Shown piece after piece: positions 7,729 to 17,261 of a DNA stretch of 42,891 nt. This DNA comes from CAYTEO01 sp964436825 (lineage in GTDB: Bacteria; Krumholzibacteriota; Krumholzibacteriia; LZORAL124-64-63): NCBI GenBank assembly GCA_964436825.1, contig CAYTEO010000020.1, positions 1 through 42,891 of the forward strand, written 5' to 3'. The first letter of the stretch is position 1. Every line of letters starts with the position of its first letter. The notes beneath the pieces were generated by a model. That model was not told the origin of the DNA. It saw only the letters and a program-made list of their open reading frames with translations, and did not search any database. Both the position numbers and the translations under genes were made by a program.

Positions 7729-8534
7729 GTCGTCTCCTTCCCGGCGGCCGCGGTGACGGCCGCCTGCAACGAGGCCAGGAAGGTCAGGGCGGCGTCGACC
7801 TCGCCGCCGGCGGGCGCCGCGTCGACGGTCCGCAACAGGGCGCTGCCGACGATGACGCCATCGGCGATCGCCGCCACGGCGGCGGCCCGCTCCGGGTCGG
7901 AGATGCCGAAGCCCACGTAGCACGGCGTGGTCGTGTGGCGGCGCAGCGCCGCCAGCAGCTCCCGCAGCTCCCGTCCCGGGTCGGTCCGGCCGCCGGTCAC
8001 CCCGGTGTGGCTGACGACGTAGAGGAAACCGCGCGCCTGCCGGCCGATCCGCTCCAGCCTCGCCTCGCCGCTGGTGGGCGCGACGAGGTCGACCAGGTCC
8101 AGGCCCGCCGCCCCGAGGGCGCCGCGCAGGGGAGCGGACTCCTCCAGCGGCACGTCGGGCAGGATGACCCCCCCGACGCCGGCGTCGGCGGCCAGGGCGG
8201 CGAACCGCTCCGGTCCCAGGCTCAGCACGGGGTTCAGGTAGGTCATCACCACCGGCAGCAGCCCCAGGTCGGTCGCGGCGGCTGCCAGGTCCAGGGCACC
8301 GCGCAGGGTCATGCCGGCGGCCAGGGCGCGCTGGGAGGCGGCCTGGATGACCGGTCCGTCGGCCACCGGGTCGGAGAACGGGACGCCGATCTCGACGATC
8401 TCGCAGCCGGCGTCGCGGACGGCCCGCAGCAGCTTGCCGGAGGTGGCGACGTCCGGGAAGCCGGCGGTCAGGTACGGGACCAGCTGCTTGCGACCCTCTT
8501 CGCGCAGGCGGACGGTCAGCTCGTGCAGGGTCAT
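7725..8534 (-). CDS. trpA: Tryptophan synthase alpha chain
   Basis: Cleaves indole-3-glycerol phosphate to indole and glyceraldehyde 3-phosphate, passing indole to TrpB. The 269-residue protein has LVPYLTAGFPD, the catalytic Glu in EIVEIGVPFSDPVADGP, and the catalytic Asp in GVILPDVPLEES. The phosphate-binding segments are SHTGVTGGR and GFGISDPE. The ATG at 8534 overlaps the trpB stop. The frame is open upstream but those residues do not resemble the family. Confidence 0.96.
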   Translation of the reverse strand: MTLHELTVRLREEGRKQLVPYLTAGFPDVATSGKLLRAVRDAGCEIVEIGVPFSDPVADGPVIQAASQRALAAGMTLRGALDLAAAATDLGLLPVVMTYLNPVLSLGPERFAALAADAGVGGVILPDVPLEESAPLRGALGAAGLDLVDLVAPTSGEARLERIGRQARGFLYVVSHTGVTGGRTDPGRELRELLAALRRHTTTPCYVGFGISDPERAAAVAAIADGVIVGSALLRTVDAAPAGGEVDAALTFLASLQAAVTAAAGKETT

Positions 8535-9736
8535 GACGCCTCCTCGTCGCTGCGGCCGTCGGCGGCCAGGCGCTCCAGGACGGCGGCCAGGTCCTTGTCG
8601 CCGCGTCCGGAGAGGTTGACCAGGACCAGCCGGTCCGGCTCCTCGCGGGCCAGGCGGGGCAGCAGGGCCAGGGCGTGGCTCGATTCCAGGGCCGGGATGA
8701 TCCCCTCCCGCTCGCACAGCAGACGGAAGGCGTCCAGGGCCGCTTCGTCGTCCACGGCGGTGTAGACGGCCCTGCCGCTGTCCCGCAGGTGGCTGTGCTC
8801 GGGGCCGACCCCCGGATAGTCCAGGCCGGCGGCGATGGAGTGGGCGGGGACGACCTGGCCGTCGGCGTCCTGCATCAGGTAGCTGTAGGCACCGTGCAGG
8901 ACACCGGGACGACCGCGGCCCAGGGCCGCGGCGTGGCGTTCGCCGTCGCCGCCGGCCTCGACGCCGTGGAGCCGGACCGCCGCGTCGTCGAGGAACGCCG
9001 TGAAGATCCCCAGGGCGTTCGATCCCCCGCCGACGCAGGCGACGACGTCGTCGGGCAGCCTCCCTTCCCGCTCGAGGATCTGGGCGCGGGCCTCGCGGCC
9101 GATGACCGCCTGGAAGTCGCGCACCAGTGCCGGGTAGGGGTGGGGCCCCACCGTGGAGCCGATGATGTAGTGTGTCGTCCGCACGTTGGTGACCCAGTCG
9201 CGGATCGCCTCGCTGGTGGCATCCTTGAGCGTCGCGCTGCCGCCGGTGACGGCACGCACCTCGGCGCCCAGCAGCTCCATCCGCTCCACGTTGGGCCGCT
9301 GGCGCTCCATGTCGACGGCGCCCATGTAGACGGTGCAGTCCAGGCCGAAGCGGGCACAGACCGTGGCCGTGGCCACCCCGTGCTGGCCGGCCCCGGTCTC
9401 GGCCACGATGCGACGCTTCCCCATGCGCACCGCCAGCAGGACCTGGCCCAGGCAGTTGTTGATCTTGTGGGCGCCGGTGTGGTTGAGGTCCTCCCGCTTC
9501 AGGTAGACGCGGCGCAGCCCCACGGCGTCCGCCAGCCGGTCGGCCCGGTACAGGGGCGTGGGCCGGCCGCCGTAGTCGCGCAGCAGGGCTTCCAGCGCGG
9601 CGGCGAAGGCGGGGTCGCGCCGGGCGTCGGCGTAGGCCTCCTCCAGCTCCAGCAGGCAGGGGACCAGGATCTCCGGGACGAACCGTCCCCCGTAGACGCC
9701 GAACCGGCCGGCGGTGTCGGGACGCTGCTCAGGCAC
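8531..9736 (-). CDS. trpB: Tryptophan synthase beta chain
   Basis: Pyridoxal-phosphate enzyme joining indole and serine. The PLP lysine is in LNHTGAHKINNCLGQ, the phosphate loop in CVGGGSNALGIF, and the conserved ETGAGQHGVATA and GRGDKD motifs are present. The start is a GTG at 9736 behind GGAGGT, giving 401 residues beginning VPEQRPDTAGRFGVYGGRFVPE, the standard TrpB N-terminus. It overlaps trpF by 8 bases and trpA by 4. Confidence 0.97.
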   Translation of the reverse strand: MPEQRPDTAGRFGVYGGRFVPEILVPCLLELEEAYADARRDPAFAAALEALLRDYGGRPTPLYRADRLADAVGLRRVYLKREDLNHTGAHKINNCLGQVLLAVRMGKRRIVAETGAGQHGVATATVCARFGLDCTVYMGAVDMERQRPNVERMELLGAEVRAVTGGSATLKDATSEAIRDWVTNVRTTHYIIGSTVGPHPYPALVRDFQAVIGREARAQILEREGRLPDDVVACVGGGSNALGIFTAFLDDAAVRLHGVEAGGDGERHAAALGRGRPGVLHGAYSYLMQDADGQVVPAHSIAAGLDYPGVGPEHSHLRDSGRAVYTAVDDEAALDAFRLLCEREGIIPALESSHALALLPRLAREEPDRLVLVNLSGRGDKDLAAVLERLAADGRSDEEAS

Positions 9737-10337
9737 GTCGGACCTCCTCGATGAAGCGGCGGACCAGGGTGGGGGACTTGCGGCCGGGGGCCCGCTCGAC
9801 GCCGCTGCTGACGTCGACGACGGCCGGGGAGACCGCGGCGACGGCAGCGGCGACGTCGTCCGCGGTGAGCCGGCCGGCGAGGACGACGGGCAGCCCCTGG
9901 TGCCGGGCGGCACCGGCCGCCCGCTCCCACAGCGACTCCCGGGCGGCGCGGGTGGCACGGCGTCCCTTGGGCAGGTCGAAGAGCCACCATGCGGGCCGCA
10001 GCCGCGGGTCGGGATTCGGCTCGGCCAGCTGGATCTGCGGCAGGCCGGTCTGCTCGCGCAGGTTGCGGGCCAGGACGGGGTCGACCGGCCGGTGCAGCTG
10101 GAGCATGTCCAGGCCCACCATGCGGGCCGTGGCCGCGATGGCGACGCTGCTGCCGCAGACGAACACGCCCACCAGGGTCGCCTCGGGGACGGCCTCGCGG
10201 ATCAACCGGGCCGTCGTCGTCGAGACCCGCCGCGGGCCGGGGGCGAAGACCAGCCCGATCCAGTCCGCGCCCGCCTCGTGGCACAGCCGGGCGTCCTCGA
10301 CACAGGTGACACCGCAGATCTTCACCAGCACGCTCAC
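9729..10337 (-). CDS. trpF: Phosphoribosylanthranilate isomerase (divergent)
   Basis: Amadori isomerisation step of tryptophan synthesis. The N-terminal VKICGVTC holds the catalytic Cys, GLVFAPGPRRV and VGVFV are typical, and the C-terminal VVDVSSGVERAPGRK is diagnostic. The catalytic Asp is probably in WWLFDLPKG. Two features are odd: the Gly-rich phosphate loop that follows this Asp (GGSG-K/T-FDW in relatives) is replaced by RRATRAARESLW, and the usual SGGL is AGRL. The start is GTG at 10337, overlapping the trpC stop, giving 202 residues. The position in the operon leaves little doubt about identity; catalytic efficiency is uncertain. Confidence 0.9.
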   Translation of the reverse strand: MSVLVKICGVTCVEDARLCHEAGADWIGLVFAPGPRRVSTTTARLIREAVPEATLVGVFVCGSSVAIAATARMVGLDMLQLHRPVDPVLARNLREQTGLPQIQLAEPNPDPRLRPAWWLFDLPKGRRATRAARESLWERAAGAARHQGLPVVLAGRLTADDVAAAVAAVSPAVVDVSSGVERAPGRKSPTLVRRFIEEVRRA

Positions 10338-11094
10338 GTCGTCCCTCCTCCGCGCAGCTCGTCCAGGGCGGCACCGGGATCGGCGCTGCCCAGCAGGTGG
10401 GTTCCCACGAGGAAGGCGTCGCAGCCGGCCCGGCGCAGGCGGAGCAGCTGTTCCCTCCCGGTCAGGCCGCTCTCGGCCACGAGCAGGGCGCCGGGCGGCT
10501 TGTGGCCGGCCAGGGCGAGGATCCGCCCGGGGTCGACCTGCAGCGTGTCCAGGTCGCGGCTGTTGATCCCCACGACCGCGGCCCCGGCCGCTGCGGCCCG
10601 GGCCAGCTCGTCCGCCGCGTGGCACTCGACCAGGGCCGTCATCCCCAGGGCTGCCGTCTCGTCCAGCAGCTCCCGCAGCGCCGTGTCGTCCAGCAGTCGG
10701 GCGATCAGCAGGACGGCATCGGCTCCCGCCCGCCACAGCTGGTGCAGCTGGCGCCGGTCGACGACGAACTCCTTGGCCAGCACCGGCAGCGGGACGGCGG
10801 CGCGGACCGGGGCGATGTCGTCAGGTCCGGTGCCGAAGCGCGGCTGGTCGACGACGATCGAGATGGCCGCCGCGCCGTGCCGGTGGTAGAGGCGGGCGAG
10901 GACGACCGGATCGGCGGCCGCCGGGAATCCCTCCGGCCGGCTCGGGGAGCGCCGCTTGATCTCGGCGATGATTCCCCCGCCGGCGATGGCCCCGGCGAAC
11001 GGCCGCGGCGCCGGTCCGCACCGCTCGCCGCCCGCCGCGGGCAGCGAGGCGGCCAGGGCCCGCTTCTCGGCCACGATCCGTGCCAGCAACCCGC

Positions 11095-11098
<4 letters not shown>
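10334..11098 (-). CDS. trpC: Indole-3-glycerol phosphate synthase
   Basis: Closes the indole ring from carboxyphenylaminodeoxyribulose phosphate. The 254-residue barrel keeps the active-site residues: Glu and Lys in IIAEIKRRSPS, Lys in PVLAKEF, Glu in ALVECH, Asn in GINSRDL, and Glu-Ser in AESGLT. The stretch ISIVVDQPRFGTGPDDI differs from the usual T-E/D-x-x-F-F-x-G-S-x-E-D-L, and the loop after SPS is longer (RPEGFPAAA). The ATG at 11098 overlaps the trpD stop. Not fused to TrpF, unlike in enterobacteria. Confidence 0.93.
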
Positions 11099-12146
<1,048 letters not shown>

Positions 12147-12150
<4 letters not shown>

Positions 12151-12728
12151 GCCGTCACCGTCCCGGCCAGGCGCAGGAAGTTGCGCAGCAGATCGGGCCC
12201 CTCGGTCGTCAGGATCGACTCGGGGTGAAACTGGACCCCCTCGACGGGGCGGTCGGGCAGGCGCACTCCCATGATCTCGCCCTCGGCGGTGTAGGCGCTG
12301 ACCTCCAGGCCGGCGGGCAGGTCCTCCTCCCGCACCAGCAGGCTGTGGTAGCGGGTCGCCGTGAACGGGTTGGACAGTCCCCGGTAGATGGTCCGGCCGT
12401 CGTGGTACACAGGCGAGGTCTTGCCGTGCATGATCCGGTCGGCGCGGGTGATCCGCCCGCCCAGGGCCGCCACCAGGGACTGGTGCCCCAGGCAGACACC
12501 CAGCAGCGGGACGCTGTCCAGGCAGCGCCGGATCAGCGGGACCGAGATGCCGGCGTCCTCCGGCCTGCCGGGACCGGGGGAGATGATGATCGACTCGGGT
12601 CGCAGGGCCAGGACCTGCTCGACGGTCAGCGCGTCGTTGCGCTCGACCCGGACCTCGACCCCCAGGACCTGCAGGGCCTGGACGATGTTCCAGGTGAAGG
12701 AGTCGTAGTTGTCGATGACCAGGTGCAT
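12147..12728 (-). CDS. trpG: Anthranilate synthase component II, glutamine amidotransferase
   Basis: Releases ammonia from glutamine for TrpE. The class-I amidotransferase triad is visible: the Cys in LLGVCLGHQSLV and the His and Glu in VQFHPESIL. The N-terminal LVIDNYDSFTWNIVQ is classical. ATG at 12728 lies 5 bases after GGAGG and shares one base with the trpE stop (TGATG); a GTG one codon earlier is too close to the ribosome site. Length 193 residues. It could also serve para-aminobenzoate synthesis if no other PabA exists. Confidence 0.96.
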
Positions 12729-14167
12729 CACGTCCTCCCCTCGGCGACGGCCACGGCGCTGCGCAGCGCGGCCAGCTTCTCCTCGGTCTCGGTGAACTCG
12801 CGCTCGGGATCGGAGTCGGCGACGATCCCCGCCCCGGCCTGGAGCCGGTAGCGGCCGCGGCGCAGCAGCAGGGTCCGGATCCCGATGCAGAGGTCCAGGT
12901 CGCCGTCGGGGGTGAAGTACCCGACGGCGCCCGCGTAGGGGCCGCGGCGGTGGGGCTCCAGCTCGCCGATCAGCTGCATGGCGCGGATCTTCGGCGCCCC
13001 GCTGACGGTCCCGGCCGGGAAGGCGGCGCGCAGCAGGTCGAACATGTCGGCGTCGTCGCGCAGCTCGCCGGTGACCCGCGAGACCAGGTGCATGACGTGG
13101 GAGTAGCGCTCCACGCTCATGAACGTCTCGGTCCGCACCGTCCCGGGGGCGCAGACCCGGCCCAGGTCGTTGCGGCCCAGGTCCACCAGCATGACGTGCT
13201 CGGCCCGCTCCTTGGGGTCCTGGCGCAGCTCCTCGGCCAGGGCGTGGTCCCGGGCCGGATCCTCGTCCCGCCGCCGGGTGCCGGCGATGGGGTCGACCGC
13301 GACGCGGCGGCCCTGCTTGCGGACCAGGACCTCGGGCGAGGAGCCGACCACCTGGAACGACCCGCAGTCGAGCAGGTAGAGGTACGGGCTCGGGTTGAGG
13401 ATCCGCAGGGCGCGGTAGAGGGAGAGGGCGGAGGCGGTGGTCTCGCCCTCGACGGCGCGGGAGAGGACGATCTGGAAGGCGTCGCCCGCCAGGATGTGCT
13501 CCCGGGCCCGCGCGACGGCGGCCAGGAAGTCCTCGCGCGGGAAGAGGTCCCGCGCCGGCGCCGGGGTCGCGGGCGTGTCGCGGACCGGCGTGGGAGGCAG
13601 CGGCGCGGCCAGGGCGGCGAGCAGCTCCTGCAGGCGGGCCTCGGCCGCCGCCACGTCGCCGTCGTCGTCTCCCAGGACCTGCAGCTCGATCTCGCTGCGG
13701 ACGTGGTCGAAGGCGGCGACGGCGGTGGGGATCTGCAGGTGGTAGAGCGGGAAACCGCTCGCGGCCGCCGGCAGCGGCACACCGTCGAAGACGGCCGCCA
13801 GGTCGAACGACAGCAGGCCGACGGCGCCGCCCAGGGGACCGGCCGTGGCCACCCCGGCGTGGCGGTGGCGGGCCAGCTCCTCCCGCAGCGGGGCGAAGGG
13901 GGCGTCCGGCGAGAAGGGGAGGGAGCGCTCCTCGCCGCGGGCGGCGATCGTCACCCGCCGCTCGTCGGCGGTGATCGTCGTGCCCGGTCCCAGGCCGATG
14001 AAGGAGTAGCGTCCCCGCTGCACCCCCCGCTCGACGCTCTCCAGCAGGAAGCTGGCCCCGACCGGCTGGAGCTTCAGGAAGGCGGAGACGGGCGTCTCCA
14101 GGTCCGCGGCGATGCGGGCGGTGACGACGGGTCGTCGGGGCGGCTGGTTGTCCGGTCGTTGCTTCAC
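12728..14167 (-). CDS. trpE: Anthranilate synthase component I
   Basis: Converts chorismate to anthranilate, the committed step. Of 479 residues, the N-terminal part carries the feedback-site LLESVERGVQRGRYSFIGLGP. The C-terminal chorismate-binding domain has DPIAGTRRRDEDPARD, LGRNDLGRVCAPG, AFPAGTVSGAPKIRAMQLI and QAGAGIVADSDPE. I chose the GTG at 14167 because CGGAGG lies 5 bases before it. The upstream ATG at 14212 lies inside the attenuator hairpin, with no ribosome site. First structural gene of the operon, immediately after the attenuator. Confidence 0.95.
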   Translation of the reverse strand: MKQRPDNQPPRRPVVTARIAADLETPVSAFLKLQPVGASFLLESVERGVQRGRYSFIGLGPGTTITADERRVTIAARGEERSLPFSPDAPFAPLREELARHRHAGVATAGPLGGAVGLLSFDLAAVFDGVPLPAAASGFPLYHLQIPTAVAAFDHVRSEIELQVLGDDDGDVAAAEARLQELLAALAAPLPPTPVRDTPATPAPARDLFPREDFLAAVARAREHILAGDAFQIVLSRAVEGETTASALSLYRALRILNPSPYLYLLDCGSFQVVGSSPEVLVRKQGRRVAVDPIAGTRRRDEDPARDHALAEELRQDPKERAEHVMLVDLGRNDLGRVCAPGTVRTETFMSVERYSHVMHLVSRVTGELRDDADMFDLLRAAFPAGTVSGAPKIRAMQLIGELEPHRRGPYAGAVGYFTPDGDLDLCIGIRTLLLRRGRYRLQAGAGIVADSDPEREFTETEEKLAALRSAVAVAEGRT

Positions 14168-14194
14168 GGTGGCCTCCGGTCGTTCACGGGCACG

Positions 14195-14224
14195 CAAAAA
14201 CACCTCCATCACCGGATGGAGGTG
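14195..14224 (-). terminator. trp attenuator (3:4 terminator hairpin)
   Basis: On the minus strand CACCTCCATC (14224-14215) and GATGGAGGTG (14210-14201) form a perfect 10-bp stem around CGGT, followed at once by TTTTTG. It sits between the leader peptide and trpE, so it would stop transcription when tryptophan is plentiful. Confidence 0.9.
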
Positions 14225-14292
14225 CCGCTGGTCTGTCGTCGTGCTAGTTGCGGTCAGTCACGAGGGGAACCGGCGATCCCGTCCATCCGGTG
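14210..14292 (-). promoter_or_regulatory. trp antiterminator (2:3 pairing)
   Basis: CACCGGATGGA (14292-14282, in leader codons 26-29) is exactly complementary over 11 bases to TCCATCCGGTG (14220-14210), which includes the 5' arm and loop of the terminator. The two structures exclude each other. A competing 1:2 pair is TCCCGTCC (14357-14350) with GGACGGGA (14284-14277), overlapping segment 2. A ribosome stalled at Trp19 or Trp21 of the leader would block 1:2 and favour 2:3. Confidence 0.8.
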
Positions 14293-14367
14293 TCGCGGGC
14301 CACGCCATCGCCAGCCGCACAGCGGCTGCCGGGGGAGCGTGGCCAGGGAGGACGGGAAACGGTTCAT
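14254..14367 (-). CDS. trpL: trp operon leader peptide
   Basis: A 37-codon frame starts MNRFPSSLATLPRQ, contains C-G-W-R-W-R-G with Trp at codons 19 and 21, and stops at a TGA at 14256-14254. AGAGGA lies 9 bases before the ATG. Two near-adjacent Trp codons in a short peptide are rare by chance. They lie 13 bases before the antiterminator segment, the spacing needed for ribosome-mediated attenuation. The peptide itself probably has no function beyond stalling. It is longer than the enterobacterial 14-residue leader. Confidence 0.82.
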   Translation of the reverse strand: MNRFPSSLATLPRQPLCGWRWRGPRHRMDGIAGSPRD

Positions 14368-14414
14368 CGCCAGGTGTTCCTCTTGGTGAACGTGCGTGAC
14401 TGCGACTCCCGATC

Positions 14415-14443
14415 ATTCTAGACCGGATCGCTCGTGACGTCAA
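14415..14443 (-). promoter_or_regulatory. trp operon promoter
   Basis: TTGACG (14443-14438) and TAGAAT (14420-14415) are separated by 17 bp on the minus strand. The start would be near 14408, about 40 bases before the leader ATG. No TrpR-like operator was recognised, so attenuation may be the main control. Confidence 0.8.
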
Positions 14444-14584
14444 TACCCGATTCACCCGTGTCCGGCGGCGCCGTCCCTGCGCAGGCGATCCGGGGTGGCG
14501 TGGGGGAACCGGCTCGTGATATCATACGGACCAAGTCGGATTCATTGCAGCCCACCCCCCGCCACAGCCCGAGGAGATCGACCC

Positions 14585-17197
14585 ATGTCCCGTCATTCCT
14601 GCAACCGCCACCTGCGGCGGTGTCCGGGTGTGCTCGTCGTCCTGCTGCTCACCCTGCTGGCCGTCGCGCCGGCGGTCCTGGCCTCGGGCCGCGTCGTGCT
14701 GGGGGAACTGTTCTCCACCGACGGGTGACCCTACTGTCCCTCCGCGGTCGCGGGGTTCCAGCAGCTCGTCCAGGAGTACGACAGCAGCCGGTTCGTGCCG
14801 GTCACGTGGTACCTGAACGCCCCCTACAGCATCCCCGACGGTGTATCGCGCTTCTACTGGTACGGCTTCTCGGGGACACCGTCGGTCATGTTCGACGGCA
14901 ACACCCCGGTCGTCGGCGGATCGGCATCCGGCAGCATGTACAGCAGCTACCAGCCGATCGTCCAGAACCACCTGGGTGATCCCAGTCCCCTGCAGATGGT
15001 CGGTTCCTACGCCCTCTACGGCGTCACCGGCTCGGTCGACATCCAGATCACCGTCACCGCACCGATCACCACGACCAGCAACAGGGTCCGCCTGGTCGTC
15101 GTGGAGAACGGTGCCCACGGCCAGGTGAACCTGGCCCGGCTCTACCTGCCCGAGGCCGCGTTCACCCTGACCGACGTCGGGCAGTCGATGACCATCCACC
15201 GCGACTTCGCCATCGACGGGGGCTGGAACCTGGACAACCTGGGGGTCGTCGCCTTCGTCCAGAGCGACGCCGGCGACAAGCCGGTCCTGCAGTGCGTCGC
15301 GGCGCAGGCGGACTACGTCGGCACGATCGTCGTCGACGCCGAGCCCGACGGCCTGGAGGCGGAGTGGACCCTGACCGGACCGGGCGGCTACCTCTATCAC
15401 GGGGTCGACGACCGGGCGCTGCAGGTCTTCCTCGCTGGCGACTACACGATCACCTGGGAGCCGATCCCCGGCTGGGATCCGCCGTCGCCCGCCCAGGAGA
15501 CGCGGACCCTGGTCCAGGACGGCCAGGTCACCTTCGTCGGCCAGTACGGCAACCCGCCGTTCACCGCCGTCACCGACGCCGAGATGGGACACCAGCTCCA
15601 GGCCGCGCGCGGGGTCGCCATGTGGGACATCGACCGCGACGGCGACCTCGACATCTACGTCACCGCGCCGGGCGAGCCGAACGTCTGGTTCCGCAACGAC
15701 GGCGGCGGGAACTGGACGGCCGTCACGACGGGAGAGCTGGCCGTCGACGGGCAGGACATGGCCGCGGTCTTCTGCGACTACGACGGCGACGGGCGGGCGG
15801 ACCTCTACGTCGTCCGCTACGGCGAGCCCAACCTGCTGCTCCACGACGACGGCGGGTCCTGGCACGACGCCGCCTACGGCGACGCCGCCGACGCCGGCGC
15901 CGGCGTGGCCGCCAGCTGGGCCGACTACGACGGCAACGGCCTGCCCGATCTCTACGTCGTCAACAACGGCGGGGAGAGCAGGCTCCTGAAGAGCTACGGC
16001 GATTTCGGCGGCGAGAACTGGTTCTTCCTGAAGGCCTCCGGCCCGCCGACGTCCACCGGTCCGGCCTCGGCCGGGATCTGGGGCGACTACGACGGCGACG
16101 GCGACCCGGACTTCTACCAGGTGAACGCCTCGGCCGCCAACGCCCTCTACCGCAACGACCATCCCTACGGCTTCAGCGAGCCGACCGGGGCGTCGGTCCT
16201 GGCCGACAACGGCGTCGGCGCCGCCGCGGCCTGGGGCGACTACGACAACGACGGCGACCTGGATCTCTACCTCTCCAACGACGGCGGGCTGGACCACCTG
16301 TTCGTCAACGCCGCCGGCTCCTTCTCCCAGGTGCCCGGCGACAATCTCGCCGACGCCGGTCACGGCCGGGGAGTGGCCTGGGGCGACTTCGACAACGACG
16401 GCGACCTGGACCTCTACCTGGTCCGCCATGGCGAGTACGACCGGCTGCTGCGCAACGACGGCGGCGGCGTCTTCACGCGCATCCCGCTGGGGATCGCCGG
16501 GACGGGGGGGCTGGGCAACGGCTGCGCCTGGGGCGACGTGGACGGCGACGGCGACCTGGACCTCTTCGTCGCCAACGAGGGGGGACCGTCGCTGCTGCTG
16601 CTGAACAACCTGCAGGGCGGCCAGCACTGGCTGCACGTCGACCTGGTCGGCACGACGGCCAACACCGGTGCCGTCGGCGCCCGGGTCCGGGTCGTCGCGG
16701 GCGGGGTGCGGCAGCTGCGGGAGGTCACCGCCGGGACCGGCTACGCCTCCCAGGAGTCGCCCACCCTGGAGTTCGGCCTCGGCACGGCGTCGGTGGTCGA
16801 CAGCCTCTACGTGCGCTGGCCCGACGGGAGCACCCTGCTGCTGACCGGTGTACCCGTCGACCGGAAGCAGACGATCGTCCAGGGCGGCTCGACGGCCGTG
16901 CCCGGTCCCGCGCCCTGGGCCGGCGTCGAGCTGGCCAGGCCCTACCCCAACCCGTTCAACCCCGAGGTCGCCATCGGCTACACCCTGGCGGCGGCGGGAC
17001 CGGTGTCGCTGGAGGTCTTCGACGGGAGGGGGCGCCGGGTGCGCACGCTGCACGACGGACCCCAGGACGCCGGGGGACACCGGGTCGTCTGGCGCGGTCG
17101 CGACGACGACGGCCGGCCGCTGGCCTCGGGCACCTACCTGGTGCGCCTGCGGGCGGCGGGCGTCCAGCGGACGACGACGGTCACGCTGGTCAAGTGA
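14585..17197 (+). CDS. Candidate secreted selenoprotein: thioredoxin-like U-x-x-C domain, VCBS repeats, ASPIC/UnbV and FlgD-like sorting domain
   Basis: The gene reads through one in-frame TGA at codon 48 (14726-14728) and is otherwise open for 871 codons. Order: signal peptide (1-34, VLVVLLLTLLAVAPAVLA); a thioredoxin-like domain (about 38-115) with VLGELFSTDG-U-PYCPSAV and the cis-Pro segment GFSGTPSVMFDG; a beta-rich linker; six or more FG-GAP/VCBS repeats of D-x-D-G-D-x-D-L form (about 325-680); an ASPIC/UnbV domain; and a C-terminal FlgD-like domain ending TVTLVK. The TGA replaces the first Cys of the redox C-x-x-C pair, and a SECIS-like hairpin follows 11 bases later. GAGGAGATC precedes the ATG. 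It is divergent from the trp operon. Likely an exported redox protein. The alternative is a nonsense mutation, leaving a downstream GTG start at 14795 without a signal peptide. Confidence 0.8.
14726..14755 (+). promoter_or_regulatory. Candidate bacterial SECIS element with UGA selenocysteine codon
   Basis: After the TGA at 14726-14728 come 11 bases, then CTCCGC (14740-14745), loop GGTC (14746-14749) and GCGGGG (14750-14755). The six pairs are C-G, T-G, C-G, C-G, G-C and C-G. Known bacterial SECIS elements such as E. coli fdhF have a short stem-loop about 11 nt after UGA with GGUC in the loop, so spacing and loop both match. Selenocysteine machinery genes are not in this window. Confidence 0.78.
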
Positions 17198-17229
17198 GTC
17201 CCCACCCGCGGCGCGGGAGAGGGGCGGGG

Positions 17230-17261
17230 CGAGGGCTCCGGACCGAGGTCCGGGGCCCTCG
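17230..17261. terminator. Hairpin between convergent genes
   Basis: CGAGGGC-T-CCGGACC pairs with GGTCCGG-G-GCCCTCG around GA, a stem of about 15 pairs including one T-G. It fills the gap between the stops at 17197 and 17262 and could end transcription from both sides. There is no T-run. Confidence 0.6.

Noticed and set aside
14165..14212. ATG at 14212 as the trpE start
   Set aside because: It lies inside the attenuator stem with no ribosome site; the GTG at 14167 has GGAGG at good distance and follows the terminator.
14726..14728. Reading the TGA as an ordinary stop and the gene as broken
   Set aside because: The frame continues without further damage through several intact domains, the TGA is at the redox Cys position, and a SECIS-like hairpin is correctly spaced. 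A nonsense mutation remains possible until selenocysteine genes are found.
15600..16620. DNA tandem repeats
   Set aside because: The recurring GACGGCGAC-type segments encode the D-x-D-G-D motif of VCBS/FG-GAP units; the repeat is at protein level and the units are diverged.
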